From Verpa conica (taxonomy: Eukaryota; Ascomycota; Pezizomycetes; Pezizales; Morchellaceae): a stretch of 64,000 nt of DNA. Positions 10,717 to 23,851 of this stretch are shown here, one piece after another. Within the stretch, counting starts at the first letter, position 1, and the number at the start of each line of letters is the position of its first letter. Position numbers and translations under genes: made by a program. The notes under the pieces are model-generated. The model worked only from the letters and a program-made list of their open reading frames with translations, was not told the DNA's origin and did not search any database. Where the stretch lies: contig JAUFSD010000023.1 in NCBI GenBank assembly GCA_033030425.1, positions 248,001 to 312,000 on the forward strand. The letters run 5' to 3'.

Positions 10717-12681
10717 ATGTAGCTTTTTTTCTTCTTTTTCTTTTCTTTCTCGTGTGAAGGGGTGAATAGACTCACTTTGTTCGGTTTTTGCTTTTCATTT
10801 TTTGGGAGTAATGGTGTGGGGGGAAACAAAAATTGGTGTGAGTAAGGGGGAGGAAGGGTCATGTATGGGTTCCTTTTTTTATTATCTTTACCCATGGTTA
10901 TGAATAAAGTAGTGTAATACAAGAACTTCCTTGCGGTTCCGGGTCAGATAATGTGAAGGGAATCGGATGCCGGGTTCCTTGGCAGGATGCTACATCTAAT
11001 TTACCCCACCACACCTCATCCCTCAGATGGGCTCGACTATAAATCACTATTCTGCTAAGAAGGCTACCTATCTTAAGGCGACACCTCCTAGCAGGAATTA
11101 TTATTGACATACTGACCCTAGATTTATACTACTATGTCGACCTATATTAACCGACATAGGCGGCAAAGATAGAAAAACAGAGAATTATCCAGACCACTTA
11201 ACCCCCGACGTCTCATCTATCACAATGTTTCTCGAACGCCACACAACTACGCGTTTCTCCAGTCTAACCACCAGAGAGGATGTGGGCTGAGCTCTCTTGT
11301 GGCTGATGAAATAGGTAGGGAAACTAGGGTTCCTCTTCTACTCGGGGTCAATACAGTCCACGACTTTGAGTTTTTCCAGTCATTCGCGCGGGGATCGGTC
11401 CCTCTGTGTTGATGAGGAGCAGGGAGCTCCTACCTGCGGGTGGAGACTATGAGGTTTGCAATTGGGGCGAGAATTGAGTCACCGGTTCACTCAATTCCAA
11501 TATTGAGAATGTGCTTCCTGGGTTTGGGGGCAGAGTAGTTTTACTACTGGCTATCTATGAGGTTCGTCATCACTGCATTAGTCATGGTTCACGGTCACGT
11601 ACGACACATAGGTCTTTATGACATCTCCGAGGCACAAACAACAAATCTCTTCCTGCTTGCCGCTGAATAATTGTTTACTAGAGGTACTCCTAATTTGCAT
11701 ATACATAGATCACCGTTGTTGTCTATGACTCTGGGTCCTTCTCAACGTCATCTTTCCCGCCACGTTGGCTGCATTTCTAGGGGACACCAAGACCACCCCA
11801 GATTGATCCCGCAGTTAGCGACCCGTCAAAGAAAAAGCTCGGGACACAACCCGAACGGTGTCTACCCCAGACGTTTAGATTTAAACTAAAGGGCAGAAAG
11901 AAAATACCCCTCCCCCCGCACCTAGATGTAGATCTAATGGGTCTCGTGATCCAACATCGTGAACAGCTGACTCTCTGTTTGTTTGAAGATACACATACGT
12001 GTTGTGAGGGGTTTTCTCCGAGTGAGTTTTTAACTCAGGGAAGAATAACTGTCAAGTTTCTTGCTAGTTATTAATTATTTTAATAAAAATGCTTTTTTGG
12101 AGATATGTTGGAAGGGGTAAAAAAATTCATCGTGAGAAATGCCTCAAGAGCTTTGTCCCGCACCCGCCTACATTTGATAGGGGCAGAGACTGAAACTGAT
12201 TACTAATAAGCTTAAGGTTTGCCCCGGGGCCATGTTTTACAGGAGGAGAGGAGGGGGAGGGGGTTCCTGATACACACAATGGGAGAGATTGCAACATTAG
12301 CTAACCCATCCCCCCTCTTCCCTTCCATAGCGCTTTGACCCCCCTCTCTCCCCTCTCCCCTCTTCCCCTCCAGGTATGGGGTCGTGTGACGTTTCAACGT
12401 AGCTTCCTTCTCCATCCTGTGCGAGTCGACGAGCCTCAATAGCCATGTGGCGCGGTTTTGTGCCAAGGCGCAACCTGAGACTTGAGATGAAACATTATCA
12501 TAAAAGCAAGTAACTAACCCTCTTACGACGACGGGGCTGAGACCCAGCCTAACATTCATTCTTACATAGGATCGGTGGAACGAAGAGGGGCACCCAATGC
12601 TTATTTTTGGAGAGGGGAGTGAAGCGCCACAGTAGGGTGAGTGAGAATTGGTGATCAGGAAGTAGATTCTTGTTTGTTTAA

Positions 12682-12691
12682 CTACATGTAG
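12682..12691. repeat. CTACATGTAG palindrome
   Basis: A perfect 10-bp palindrome. The same 10-mer occurs at 26007, 41807, 46477 and 56096. Confidence 0.8.
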
Positions 12692-15600
12692 TAAGAATTC
12701 TATAGGCCTAAGAAAGGTGATCTTGACAATTCTGCCGGAGAGAGGGGGGGAACGTGGATGTGTTTCACAGACCCATTAGTAAGATGTGGGCGTTTCCCCT
12801 AGCAGAAGTTTCATTAAGCACAAACTCTACGAGCCCAATTAATTGTTGGCTTATATATGCAAACGTTTCTTATGTAATACAGTGGTTGTACAACTGCAGC
12901 TGCATATGCCTAGCCGCTTCTGACTCTTGTAGACTGTATTAAAGGCGGCTATCGTAATAGGTAGACGTTCCGGGTGATTAAGAATTCTGACCGGTGAGCA
13001 ATGCAGACAACAGTCTGCCGAGTGATGGACTATGATTCTACAGCGGGTAAAGCACCTACACCCCCTTAATATGGTTGATCTCAGTCCCCTTACAAACATT
13101 TGCGGGATTATTAAGACCCCATAGGAAAGACAAAAAAACACTACTCAATAGGAAATTTTTTTTTCTTTCTTTTCTTTTCTTTTCTTTTTCAATTCAGACT
13201 AACGAATTGGAAACAATATTTACGTTGATAGGGGGATCTAGCGATACGTCATTCAGACTTGATTATTATTTGATCAGCTTTGAATGTACATAATCCACTT
13301 CATTCTCTTTGGTGATCAAAAAATAGCCCACGTAATGATTAGCTATAATTATACCTAATCCATAAAGTACATGTAGGTATGTAAATCTATGACTGATTAT
13401 CTCTTGCAAAGCTGTTAGCTTTCTCTAAGAAAAGAAAAAAAAAAACTTGGACAGAAGTTTGTACCCGGCCTGTTATCGTTAGCTAGATTCCTTCTTTATA
13501 GGCTACGGTAGTTTTTTTTAATTAAAAAAACAAAAAAACAATTTGACTAACCACCCGTGCGCCAAAAAAAGCCGATGGCACCCGTAAGGGGTGGTGGGGA
13601 GGAGGAAGGGGAGAGGGAGGAGGGCGATCCTGCACCATCTCCCGTGATGTCCGCTCAGCGGCCGGAGGAGCGATTCGGCTAGCAGCCTTGTGAATGATTT
13701 TGCTCTTTTACACGTAGCTAAATAGCTAGCCCAAGTATTCGACTGACTAGTTGCCTAGGCGTCCGTCTGCCAACAGATGTGTGTGTCTGTCCGAAGTTAG
13801 TAATGATCAAAGTAACACACATCATTTCTCTCCTTGGAGAAGAAGAGAAAGAAGAAAAGAAACGTGGCTCTAGGGGGGGAGGCTGTGCTCTGATTCTGTA
13901 AAAACTAAGGGTGTCCTCAGGTTTCTTCTTGGTTTTGTGCTTTGCTTCCCTTTACTTCCCACCGTCACAGGAGACAATGGCTTTGCGCAATGCGCATCTT
14001 CGGAACTGGGCTGGATGTCACTTTTTTTCTTTTCTTTTCTTTTTCTTGAAGGGGGAAGGGAGAGAGAGAGAGAGAGAGGAGCAAAAGCAACGTGGGAAGA
14101 CAGGGCTGCTTGGCGGATCTTGAACTCATGCCAAGGCTGCACTGCAGCCGAAGGTCGCCTGCTATTAGTAAAACATAACACGTACACTTGGGATTCAGTA
14201 GGAAGGAAAAAAAAACTACGATCTACCTACTTCATTCAGTGTGTACTAGATTCTCCCGAGAATGGTGATTTTTTTTTGGTAGCCTGGTAATATCATACCC
14301 ACCAGAATTGTAGCAGGCTTCTAACTCCTGTTCTCAAACTGCTTCTTGTGTTCACCGGCTGGCGGTGCGATGTGGTGCGATGTGGTGCGCAAGGCACAAA
14401 TTTTTTTTTTTTTGGTTGATTCAGCGTATAATAGTACTTCTTTCTAGTAAAAAAGCTTTACCCCCCAACAAAAAAAAACCCCCACTGGGCTCTCAAAATG
14501 TGCAATGTCTCTGAACTTGAGTGAAGTTTGCGTTCTACAAAGTATGTACAGAAGCCAACAGTTGAATAAACCTGAAACAGGAAGGCTACTAATTATCAGG
14601 GTCAACAATCACGATTACAATTTGTCTCGAGTAAGCGCGCGTCCAAGAAATCCGTAATGTACTAGCTATGAGATGAGAGGCAGCGTTGGAACGGCCCGGG
14701 GGAGTACCAGTGCTGGTTGTTACCTTACAACTTTACTGCTGTGGCTGAGCGGTTGTATCTCCTTACCTAGCTAGGTTTTGAGTACGCTCATAAGTATTAC
14801 GTAGTACTATTAGCGGTGTGGTGCCGTTGATCCCCCATGTTTCGTAGTACAACGGTGGTCCTTTGTAGTAGCTGCGAAAACACATCAAGTTCGCACTTTC
14901 CGGTAGAATTACTCACCTAATCAGCACTTGCGGTGCCAATTTTGAGGGGTACAATTCTATTTGCTTATGCTCTCAAGACAAAAAACTATTGACTACCGTA
15001 CGCTTTGGACAGGAGTTTCCACGAGATCCGGGGTGCCAAAAAGAAAGTATAGTAGTGATCCATTTCCCACGTTTGTAAACCTTGGTGGGAAACGACGTTA
15101 CACAGGATGGCACCATACCCACGTATCTGCTATCAGATAAGATTAGAATGTTCAAAGTCCCGGGCGGCCGAGACATCGTGACAGTGGTAAAGCTGATCAG
15201 TGGAACAGGGGGTGGTGGGAAACGTCAAATATGGACTTTCAGCCAATGGAAAGCTATCTCCGCGCTGGCTCTGGGCCTTGCATTTACCGGAACAGCAGCG
15301 GCCTGCCCTTGACTCCATGTTTCAGGGTTCCCCTTTCTTGGGACAGACACAACCTGAACTTTGTATAGGCGAGACATCATTCGCGAAGATTATTGATTGC
15401 AGTAGCTTCGAGGCTAGAGCCGCTGGGAATAAACGTGGTAGGAATGGGTGCGATGAGCTTGCATGCGTCGAATCGGTGGCTACATGTACCTACTTTTGTA
15501 GCTCCGGATTTGGTGCTTCTATTTTAGATTTCCCCAATCTTACAGCTTCCCGCGGCGGGTTATCGTGATCATAGACCGAAAATACATGCTATAGAAAATA

Positions 15601-16392
15601 GAATATTTGTCTACCGTTTGTATAAGCTCTAGAGCTAGAGAAGGAATTGCCCTGCCCACTCATAGTATGTGGCCTAGGGTTACTGACTATCTGCGCGTGC
15701 ACAGCCGCGCCTGAGCATGAGGCTCTAGAGACCTCAATTGACCTTGCTATGTATGCGCCTGGAGCTGCTCAAGATGCCACCACGTTTTAAAGTCAATTGT
15801 ATCATTTTGGGTTAGATACACCCCTAGATAGGCTAAATCTGGGTAAGCGCTTCCATTTTCGCGCGCGCGCATCATATCGAAACTTCATTTGGGACTACGC
15901 CACACCCGGCAACACCAGCCCAATCTCTTTGTGGGGTAGAATAGCAAGCAGTAATTATCTGACACGATTTACTGCACAGTGTGTCGCAGAATGGTGGGTT
16001 GGTAGCGAATAGAAGCTGCAGCTGGCAGGGCGACCCACCCGACGACTGGACGGTACCAGGATATCATGGATGAATCCGGCGCTGGGAGCAGTTAAAAAGC
16101 CATCCATTCCTATCCTTTTACTTCATCACAAACAAAAACTGGTCGTTTCCATTCTTTCTTTTTCTCCTTCTCTTCCCGGGTTCGTTGTCCCTGCACTAGC
16201 TAGTTCGAATTGATATCATTCGGCATTGCGCCTTAGCTGACATCTCCTTTGATACAGGCTGCGCCTTTTATTTACATTCTATTACTTGTTTACATTCTTC
16301 TGCGGATTTCATTTGCTTCCAACTTTCTAAGCACGGCTACGCCATCCTTCACTTACTCTATTCCTTAAGGGGGTTTCAATTTCCATTTCATC

Positions 16393-16398
16393 TATAAA
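16393..16398 (+). promoter_or_regulatory. TATA box candidate for the gene at 16561
   Basis: TATAAA lies 163 bp before the ATG, followed by a pyrimidine-rich and then C/A-rich leader typical of filamentous-fungal 5' UTRs. Confidence 0.5.
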
Positions 16399-16560
16399 GC
16401 AACCTACTTCTCGATCTCCAGGTCCTCTTTCAAGCACCAAGTCTCCACATCAGATCAGTTCAGTACAACACTTAACTAACCTCCTACCGACAAAACCAAA
16501 CCAAACCAAACCACTTCAATAGTCTACTCCAAAAAAACCAAACTCCTTTAATCAACAAAT

Positions 16561-17088
16561 ATGTGTCTCGTCCACCTCCACAAGTCTTCCAAGTCCGCTT
16601 CCTACGAGGACATGACTGATTACAACTACTACGTGCCACCACGAATCGTTTCCAGAGATTTCTCATCCACAGACGAGAAGCATCAGCAAGTCCGCGTGAT
16701 AAATACCCCAACAAGCCGCCGCTCCTCAGTACAAATCTCATCAGACGAGAAGCGTCAGCAAATCCGCATAATAAGCCCTCCAATAAGCCGCCGCTCCTCA
16801 GTACACATTCCATCAGACGCAGCTGTAGTCTCGTCACATTCTCCCCCGTTAAAGGTCAGAGTGAGCCGCAGGAGCACCATGTCTGGCGGACCGGCAAGGG
16901 CTTCTTACACCTCCGCCAGGGGATCACCGTACTACCCCTGTACCGAGAAACTCTTTTATGGGAGGAATAGTGGTGAGCCACTGATCTCGGCTGCTGAGAC
17001 TATGGGCTCAGCCGATGAGAAGTCGCTCTCCGATAATGGGTCCGAGAGATTAGCTACTGGCAGGTGTGTGGTTGTGCACTATAATTAG
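16561..17088 (+). CDS. Small Ser/Arg-rich protein with a duplicated 24-residue unit, unknown function
   Basis: A single exon encodes 175 aa. The start lies in a good context after a long leader with a TATA box. There is no signal peptide or membrane segment. Residues about 37-59 and 61-83 form two copies of a unit: (T/S)DEK(H/R)QQ(V/I)R(V/I)I, two prolines, then SRRSSV. A third SRRST follows near residue 105. The RRxS cores are good basophilic (PKA-type) kinase sites, so regulation by phosphorylation is plausible but inferred. I do not recognise the family. The strong leader, sustained codon usage and internal repeat argue that the gene is real. Confidence 0.68.
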   Translation: MCLVHLHKSSKSASYEDMTDYNYYVPPRIVSRDFSSTDEKHQQVRVINTPTSRRSSVQISSDEKRQQIRIISPPISRRSSVHIPSDAAVVSSHSPPLKVRVSRRSTMSGGPARASYTSARGSPYYPCTEKLFYGRNSGEPLISAAETMGSADEKSLSDNGSERLATGRCVVVHYN

Positions 17089-20000
17089 GTGAATAGAGTT
17101 TTGTTTTATTTTTTTATTTTTTTGGTAATTAGCATTCTTAGGGGGGGATGGGATAGGAGTTTTAGAACTTGGAATTTGGATTACACCTGGTGTGTTGTTG
17201 TTTTTTCTTGGTAGTTAGTCTTTTCAGTGGTTTATCACTGATATAGTAGTTTTTATTTTTGGTGGCTTCTAGCTGCCATTGTCACTCTTTTGGTATTTTT
17301 GTCTTTCATTTTTTTTATCGCCATATGAGCGCAGGACTTAGGTTTGGGGATGGGGGGGGGGTGGGGGGGATGGGAGCTGGGTTTTCATTTTCATTTTCAT
17401 TTTTTCATTTTTTCATTTGTTTTTCATTTTTATGGTGTTTAAAAAGGGGTGATCTTTGTTTATTTCTATATTTATATCCTTATTCCTAGTTGTTTATTTT
17501 GATGATCAAACCATTTCTTATGCATTAGTTATACATGTACCTACGAAGGTTATATGATGTACTAGCACAGTTGGGCCAGGGGGGGGGAGGTTGGAATTAA
17601 AATTAATGGATTATTATTTTACTCCGTCATGGCACATCCTTTGATGATCAGACGTACACGTTCCGATTAGTTCCTATTGAACAATACGTACTCATTGAGA
17701 GATCCCCCCCCCGATCATTTCCCGCAAGGTCGGATAGTTGTTATGCAAAACAAAAAACAAAAACAAAAAACAAGGTCGTTGTGGGAGATCGGCATGCAGC
17801 GCAGATGATGTGCGGACTCCCCCACCCATCCAACCCCGGAGCCTGCCGAGACATTGGGGTACAGGGGGGGGTGATATTTGGTCATAATGCATCACTCGTG
17901 CTGGATGCTCTAAAAGAAAAAAGAAAAAAAGACTGGTCATGATTTTGGGTACTTGCTTGCTTAGGATAGATATTTCGCCGAACAGCGTGTTTCTTATCTG
18001 GTGTCTTTGGGTGTGCATGTGTCTGAGCTAGCGTTAGGACACGCCCACCATACGGTATGCATACCGGTATGTGCGGTCCTAGAAAAATTATGGTCGCTAG
18101 AGAGGTAGTGATTGGTATCACAAGGCCAAGAGTCTTAGGAATCATGACTTCACCAAATTGTGGTTTCGCCTGCGTTGAGTTGTGGGGGAGCAAATGGGAT
18201 AAAGTCGAAAAAGTATGCATGTTGTTATTGTTGTTTCTGGTGCGTGAAGACCGGTGGGGCTAGACTGTGGGTAGATAAAGCAAAAGAAAAGGTTTGAGAA
18301 GCGAGTATTATGTCCTTCATAACGGAATCGATCAACACATGCAAGAAAGGAAAAGGAGGAGTAGTGGCCCCAAAAAGCTAGCGGTGAATGATCGATTTAT
18401 AAGGCGTATATCATCTCGTTTCCTCGGGACTATGGGGGCCTTATCTGGCGGTAATTATAAGCGAAAAAGACGCAATGAAAGCACTCGAACTGTTTAAGAA
18501 ATCAAAGCTTCGAATGTTGTCTTAAATGTTGTCTTATTTCTGGGAACGTTCCGGAACGTGGGAGCTTGGGGACGAGTTATCAAATACTAGGGTAATCTCA
18601 GAGTCTCGTTAATGCCTCAGAGTCATTGGTATTGTAATTTAATCCCCAATAAAAGGCCGATATTATTGAGTTCTGAGGATTTCATGATTGTGTGCAGATT
18701 TTAGTTGTAATTTATAGAGATAGCCATTGAGCAATTAAGCAATTAAGGCTGTAGCCAATGGTATGCAAACAATATCACAGGAATTTTGTTGATGGGATGA
18801 ACTTTCCGGCAAAGAGTGGCCCTGGGTGGTGGAACTTATTCCGATATTGCCCTAATGAAGCAGGGGATACGGGAGGCCGCTTCTAGTGCGTTATCAAATT
18901 TCTTTGGGAAGAACATATGGCCACTGTCGCTAGGCTAGGTGCGGGATCGAGATAGCCCAGGCCACCGTTACGGATGGGGGGTCAGATCTCAAGGTGATTT
19001 CGACTCCGATTCGTCTGATCTCTTCTTATCGGCAATTAGCTGAAGAAGAAGAAGTCTGGGGGCTCAATGCGGCTCCCCGCGTCGACCATGCGGCTCTCTT
19101 GGCTACAGGATTGGCGATCCTGGAAGATGATACGGTGCAGCTGGTCCACGACGACGCAAAGCTTATTCTGATCCCGAAGACATTTATCATCATTTGTTTC
19201 ACTTCGGGAACTTGGACTTTTGTACCACGGAGTATTCCCAAGACTTTTCTTTTCTTTCTTTTCCTTCGCTTTGTTCCGAAGGGAGTCCCGGCGCCACCCA
19301 GGTGCTGCTATTCGTTGCCAGAATGCCCGTTTTGCCAATAGGTCTCCTATTCTGCTTGCGATGCGTGAGAGACAAGCGAGGTTCTATTCACCGATGCAAT
19401 GTTGGCGATGGATGGTGGGATATTGCTGGAGTACATATGCCGGTATATTCCGATACACTGCAAACGGCGACTTGATTAATTACGGAGCTGTGAAATTAAC
19501 TATCGTCGGGTTACGAGGTGTAAACACCTGTCGACAGTCTAGCCCTTCCATTACCATCTGCCGAAACCGCGGCAGAACCCAAAGATGCAATATTTCCAAG
19601 AAACTTTGCATTTATCCATCCTGGGACCTATTACGGGTGGCTATTTGCTTTACGAGCCTTCACGGGAGGTTGCAGCAGGTCGCCGACGCATATTAGGAAT
19701 TCACATATATACTAGCCGAAAAAACCTTGAATTGACTAAACGACCACCGATCGGTTCTAGAGGAACAAACCCCCTAGGGCTTGGACAATATCTCAAATTC
19801 GATCAATAGGAGAAGCTTGATCTCGCTCAAAGGCTACTTCCACGAGTTTTTTTGAAACGCCTCCTTCCCCCCTCGAGGAGATACTTGGCGACAACAACCT
19901 TGTATAATATACACCAAATTGCACCCCGATCAGCAATTTATAGCAAGATACTCTGTATGCAGAATAACCGGCGGACATAAAATAGACGTGTTCACGAGGA

Positions 20001-20820
20001 GGGGGAGGGGGGGTGTTGGTGGGTTGGTCCCAGCAGCTAACAGAAGGAACAACATTGGGATATATTGAACTCGCCTAATGACCTTTTGGTAGCAACTAAA
20101 GTTCGACAACGGATAGCTATCAAAACTGCAGAATATGTTATCAAACATCGTGGAGTCGTACGCCTTGGGCATACATACTATGATCAATTGCACGAATGAC
20201 CAAGGGCACCATCTACCAGCGAGGCGGGAAAAAGCCCGCGCCCCCGAGAACCTTTCTACATGAAACGCAATGAACAGTCTCTCACCTCTACAGTGATGAA
20301 AAATGCAGGGATTGTTGATATTCTAGCGTGATATTGTAAGACTTGTGCGGGGGACAGATGTACGGAGCTTGGGACAAGTAGCGATCACCTGCTCTAGCGA
20401 CAGGTGGCGCCATTGTAGGAATGCTGTTCATGACTCCAGAATACTGAACAAAGCTGGGGGATATTGATTCAGATGCACAGTGAGCTGTTGCTAGCCGGAT
20501 ACTGGGGTACTGGGGGGGTTAATAGGTCAGCTGATCGAGTGATAGTTTATGGTTCGTTTGATTGGACGTACCTGAGATCAGGCCCAACCCCCGTTCGAAA
20601 GGACCCTCGGCATACAAACCTAGTAACAGCTAATGGCTAGGAACCCCCCCATGAGCGAATTGAACTTATAAGGTATTCTCGGGCATCATCCTGGATGGGC
20701 CATAATTAACTCGGTAGTGATTTATTTATTTGGACATATAGCAAATCAAATGCTCCCACTTGAACTAGCGGTAATTAAACTCGTTACAAAAAAAAACAGA
20801 AAACAATCATCATGCAAAAC
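17089..20820. other. Intergenic region with heat-shock-like element
   Basis: No supported gene in about 3.7 kb. It contains G and C runs near 17340 and 17580, a TTTTCA repeat near 17384-17420, one TACATGTA (17532), and a perfect three-unit HSE (18544-18556). The overlapping open frames at 18994-19341 and 19220-19696 have no ATG or family support. Confidence 0.55.
18544..18556. promoter_or_regulatory. Perfect three-unit heat-shock element
   Basis: GAAcgTTCcgGAA matches the HSF1 consensus of alternating nGAAn units. No annotated gene starts within 2 kb, so it may belong to an unrecognised transcript or be fortuitous. Confidence 0.4.
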
Positions 20821-22717
20821 CTACACCTTATCCTGGTGCGAATGTCTGCTCGTAACTCTGTCAATGGCACCCTTCTCATCGAGAGCTTCCAAAACCTGCT
20901 TTGCAAGTCCAGTTGCTGCATCCCCTCCAACGCGGGCTTCATCGCCATCAAAGTATTTTGCAATCTCTTCCAATGGGGTGTAACGGGTTTCAACAAAGAG
21001 CTGTAAAAAATACCTGTTAGTACTGATTGTATTTTTATATATATATGGGAATAGGCTAGCTAAGAGGGAACTTACGAAGTAGACAACAATCAACTCGACA
21101 GCCAACCAACAGCAGTAAACGATGTAGTATTTCCAGTTGATTTCGTCAAGGGCTACAGGGTTGACGTAGTTGTTGAAGAACAGGGCCAAGTTGACAAACA
21201 AGAACATGACTGCCATTCCCCTAGCGCGAATCTCATAAGGAACTATCAAATGGTTAGTTTCTCTCTAGCTATGCTGTTGGGTATGCATGTAACTTACGAA
21301 TTTCAACAGTGTATCCGACCAACAATCCGGACCAGGCCAAGTTGTAACAAGTATAGTAGATGAAGATCATAGCAACAACAGCTCTTCCAGCAGGCTTGCT
21401 ACCATTGTCGACAGCGTACTTTGAGGCGATAGTCCAAGCGACGAATGCAACCATCATACCAAAAGTCGAAGTCAAGAAAAGTCTTCTTCGCCCAACCTTA
21501 TCGACAGCGAAAGCCATTCCACCAGCAACAATCATATTCCAGATCATGAGAATACCATTGATAAGATTCTTTGTCTCTGCGTCATCGATACCGACCTGGT
21601 CGAGGATATCGCTGATATAGTATGACACAAGCGAGTTACCAGACCACTGGGAGAAGAGACCGGCACAGATACAGATGAGCATACGGTGGCGGTTACCCTT
21701 GGTAGACCAGAGCTCAGAAATTCCACGCTTCGCGAACTCAGATTCAAGTGCGATGGTTTCCTTGATCTCTCGGAACTCGAATTGGACTAGTGCGTCGCTG
21801 GAATCTCCGTTTGCGTGGCAGTTGGCGAGGATGGTTAAAGCCTCCTCGTGGCGGTCACGGGAAATGAGCCATCTGGGGGATTCGGGGACGGCCCAGATAC
21901 AGGTAAGCATGACAGCGGCCGGGGCAGCTTGGAGCAAGCTGGGAATTCTCCAACTCCAGGTGTTGTTGATACGGAAGGTTCCATAGGTGGTCCAGGCAGC
22001 AATGATCTAGATTTTAGTTAGAAAGATGCTCTGTTTCGGTTATGGATGTTTTGTTTGGACTTACAGATCCAAGGTACCATGTGGTGTTGTAGAGAGATGT
22101 GATACGGGCACGGTGTTGCATGTGGGCAAGCTCGGTGACCAAGAGAGGAGCGGCACCGTGGGCGAGGGAGATTCCGAATCCGATCTAGATAACCCATAGT
22201 TAGGATCTTTTATTACTATTCATTGTATGGAAGGGAAATAAATACCAAGAAACGGGAGAAAATGAACATTCCAAGAGCAACAGATGCAGTTTGCAGAGCA
22301 ACACCGACAAACATGATTAGGACACCAATGATGATGGCGACTCTACGGCCTCTCCAATCTGCAAGCCAAGGTGAAATTGGAATTGCACACATAGAACCGA
22401 CAGACATGATGGCATTGAGAAGACCTCTCATAGACGGAGAGGGTTTGAAATCTGGTAGTAAAGGGCTACTGTTAGAAATATTTCAAAAGGATTGGAAGGG
22501 GCTAAACCCTCAAAAGTAACATACAATCTTTCCAGTTGTCCACAGTCTGCAGACCGTTCATCATAGATCCGTCGAAACCATTGGTGGCAGAAACCAAGAT
22601 GACCGTTGCAAGCAGGGCATAGAGCTTTCGAAGACCTGGATCCTTATACCAGGTTACAAGGGGGAATGACTGTCCACCCAAGACATTGGCTGTTGGTACA
22701 GCGCCTCCAGCTCCCAT
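20821..22717 (-). CDS. MFS sugar transporter, lactose-permease (LAC12) type
   Basis: Six exons on the minus strand (22717-22525, 22451-22246, 22184-22065, 22006-21298, 21242-21076, 21000-20821) encode 524 aa. All five introns are 55-75 nt GT-AG. Sugar-porter signatures appear in order: NGFDGSMMNGLQ near TM1, DWRGRR in the TM2-3 loop, PESPRWL after TM6, DKVGRRRLF in the TM8-9 loop, and EILPYEIRARG (joined across intron 4) after TM10. The C-terminus FVETRYTPLEEIAKYFDG is characteristic of the fungal lactose/glucoside permease branch. It should be a proton symporter in the plasma membrane; the sugar itself cannot be read from sequence. No disaccharide hydrolase gene lies next to it. Confidence 0.95.
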
Positions 22718-23851
22718 ATTGATATATTTCGTAAGGGTTTTTGAAGTGTTCGTAAATTCAACCCAGGAACAAAGCTCTGGTGCTGCTGGCTTTGAGAGTA
22801 AATCTGCGGCAAGCTGCAGTAGAAGGGGAGCTGACCTAGCTTAAGTACTCTCCGATTAAGTGGTAGGTTTGGCGATAATTGTTTTCCGGGGTAAATTGCC
22901 GGGTTCTCCTTATGTGCCGCATCAGAATATAGTGTGATAACATGCCCCAGAACCAAGTCCCTGGATATATCCACCTCGTGATAAGAATCTTCCTCGGCTG
23001 AACTCACGATACTCCTGATCTGACAATCATGCTTCTTTTTTTCTCTCTCTGTTGGTGGCAATTTTCGGTTCAGAGTACGGGATTCTGACTACTAGTTCCG
23101 CTGATCATTTCCCTGGTGGGGGTACCTGCACAGCACAGAGCCTGTCGAACGAAGCGAGGTCACCGTTTTTCGCCTACAGTTTTTCTCGTATCATGCTTAC
23201 CGTAGTTCTTACATATACTATAGTCAGCCTAAACCATGTCCCAGCAGGAATTATTTGTTCTCTTTAGAGATCCAGCCAAGTGTACTTTCTCCGTCAAGCT
23301 TCTGGTTTGGTACCAAAGTGTTATAACTATACCCCACAACTCCACACATCGGCTATGGTTTTTTTTAAAGTTACCCCACATGCGATGGATATAGTTTACG
23401 TTTCCCTCCCACCCCCCCCCCCCGCTTTACCCACGTACGGGGGTCAGCTGTGATTTTACTAGTAGGCATTTTCCTTGTAGAGGCACGGTTTGTGTGATTA
23501 GTTATTTATTTTCTCCTGTTTGTAACTTAGTAGTAATACTTTTATTAGGCGGCTCTATTTACCCCAGCTCGGCTAATTGGTGGTAAGCACCAAAGAGGCA
23601 GAATAGGAACGCCATCAACATCGGATGGTTTGTGGAACTCCGGTTTCGCTTCCGACAAGCCTATCATTTTATCCGGCGGTTTGGCCCTTTGTACACTTTT
23701 GAAATAGTTGATCCGGGGAAGCCGGGGCAGCGGAAAGCAAGGTTTTTTTTTTATATTGCATTAAGAACTATATTTTAAAGTATCTCGAAAGAAAAAACAT
23801 GGTACGTAATACGCACAAGTCCGGTCTGCCACTATATAGAGTTTATAGTGC
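22718..23851. other. Intergenic between transporter and SET gene
   Basis: This is the upstream flank of the transporter and the 3' flank of the SET gene, which point the same way. A run of 14 C lies near 23411-23424. No gene is seen; the minus-strand open frame at 22654-23061 overlaps the transporter start in another frame. Confidence 0.6.

Larger units (their letters stand above)
10717..16560. other. Gene-poor region
   Basis: No gene is supported over about 5.8 kb. It contains one CTACATGTAG palindrome (12682-12691), two further TACATGTA sites (13368, 15481), TTTTC and GA microsatellites (13160-13190, 14053-14078), and a GCGATGTGGT duplication near 14366. The last 400 bp are pyrimidine-rich and serve the gene starting at 16561. 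Confidence 0.55.

Noticed and set aside
12212..12559. 115-codon minus-strand open frame with ATG
   Set aside because: Gly/Arg/Glu low-complexity centre produced by a CT-rich tract; no splice-supported extension or known motif.
13870..14290. Overlapping frames around a GA/CT repeat
   Set aside because: Composition is dictated by microsatellites (TTTTC and GA runs); no family resemblance.
14737..14800. tRNA-like segment containing GTGGCTGAGCGGTTG
   Set aside because: It resembles a Ser/Leu D arm, but there is no T arm or closing acceptor stem downstream.
15200..15568. 122-codon plus-strand frame
   Set aside because: Starts at GTG, no homologous motif, no upstream exon I could join.
18994..19696. 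Two overlapping plus-strand frames of 115 and 158 codons
   Set aside because: They run in different frames through the same DNA, with no recognised domain; possibly a decayed gene but not supportable.
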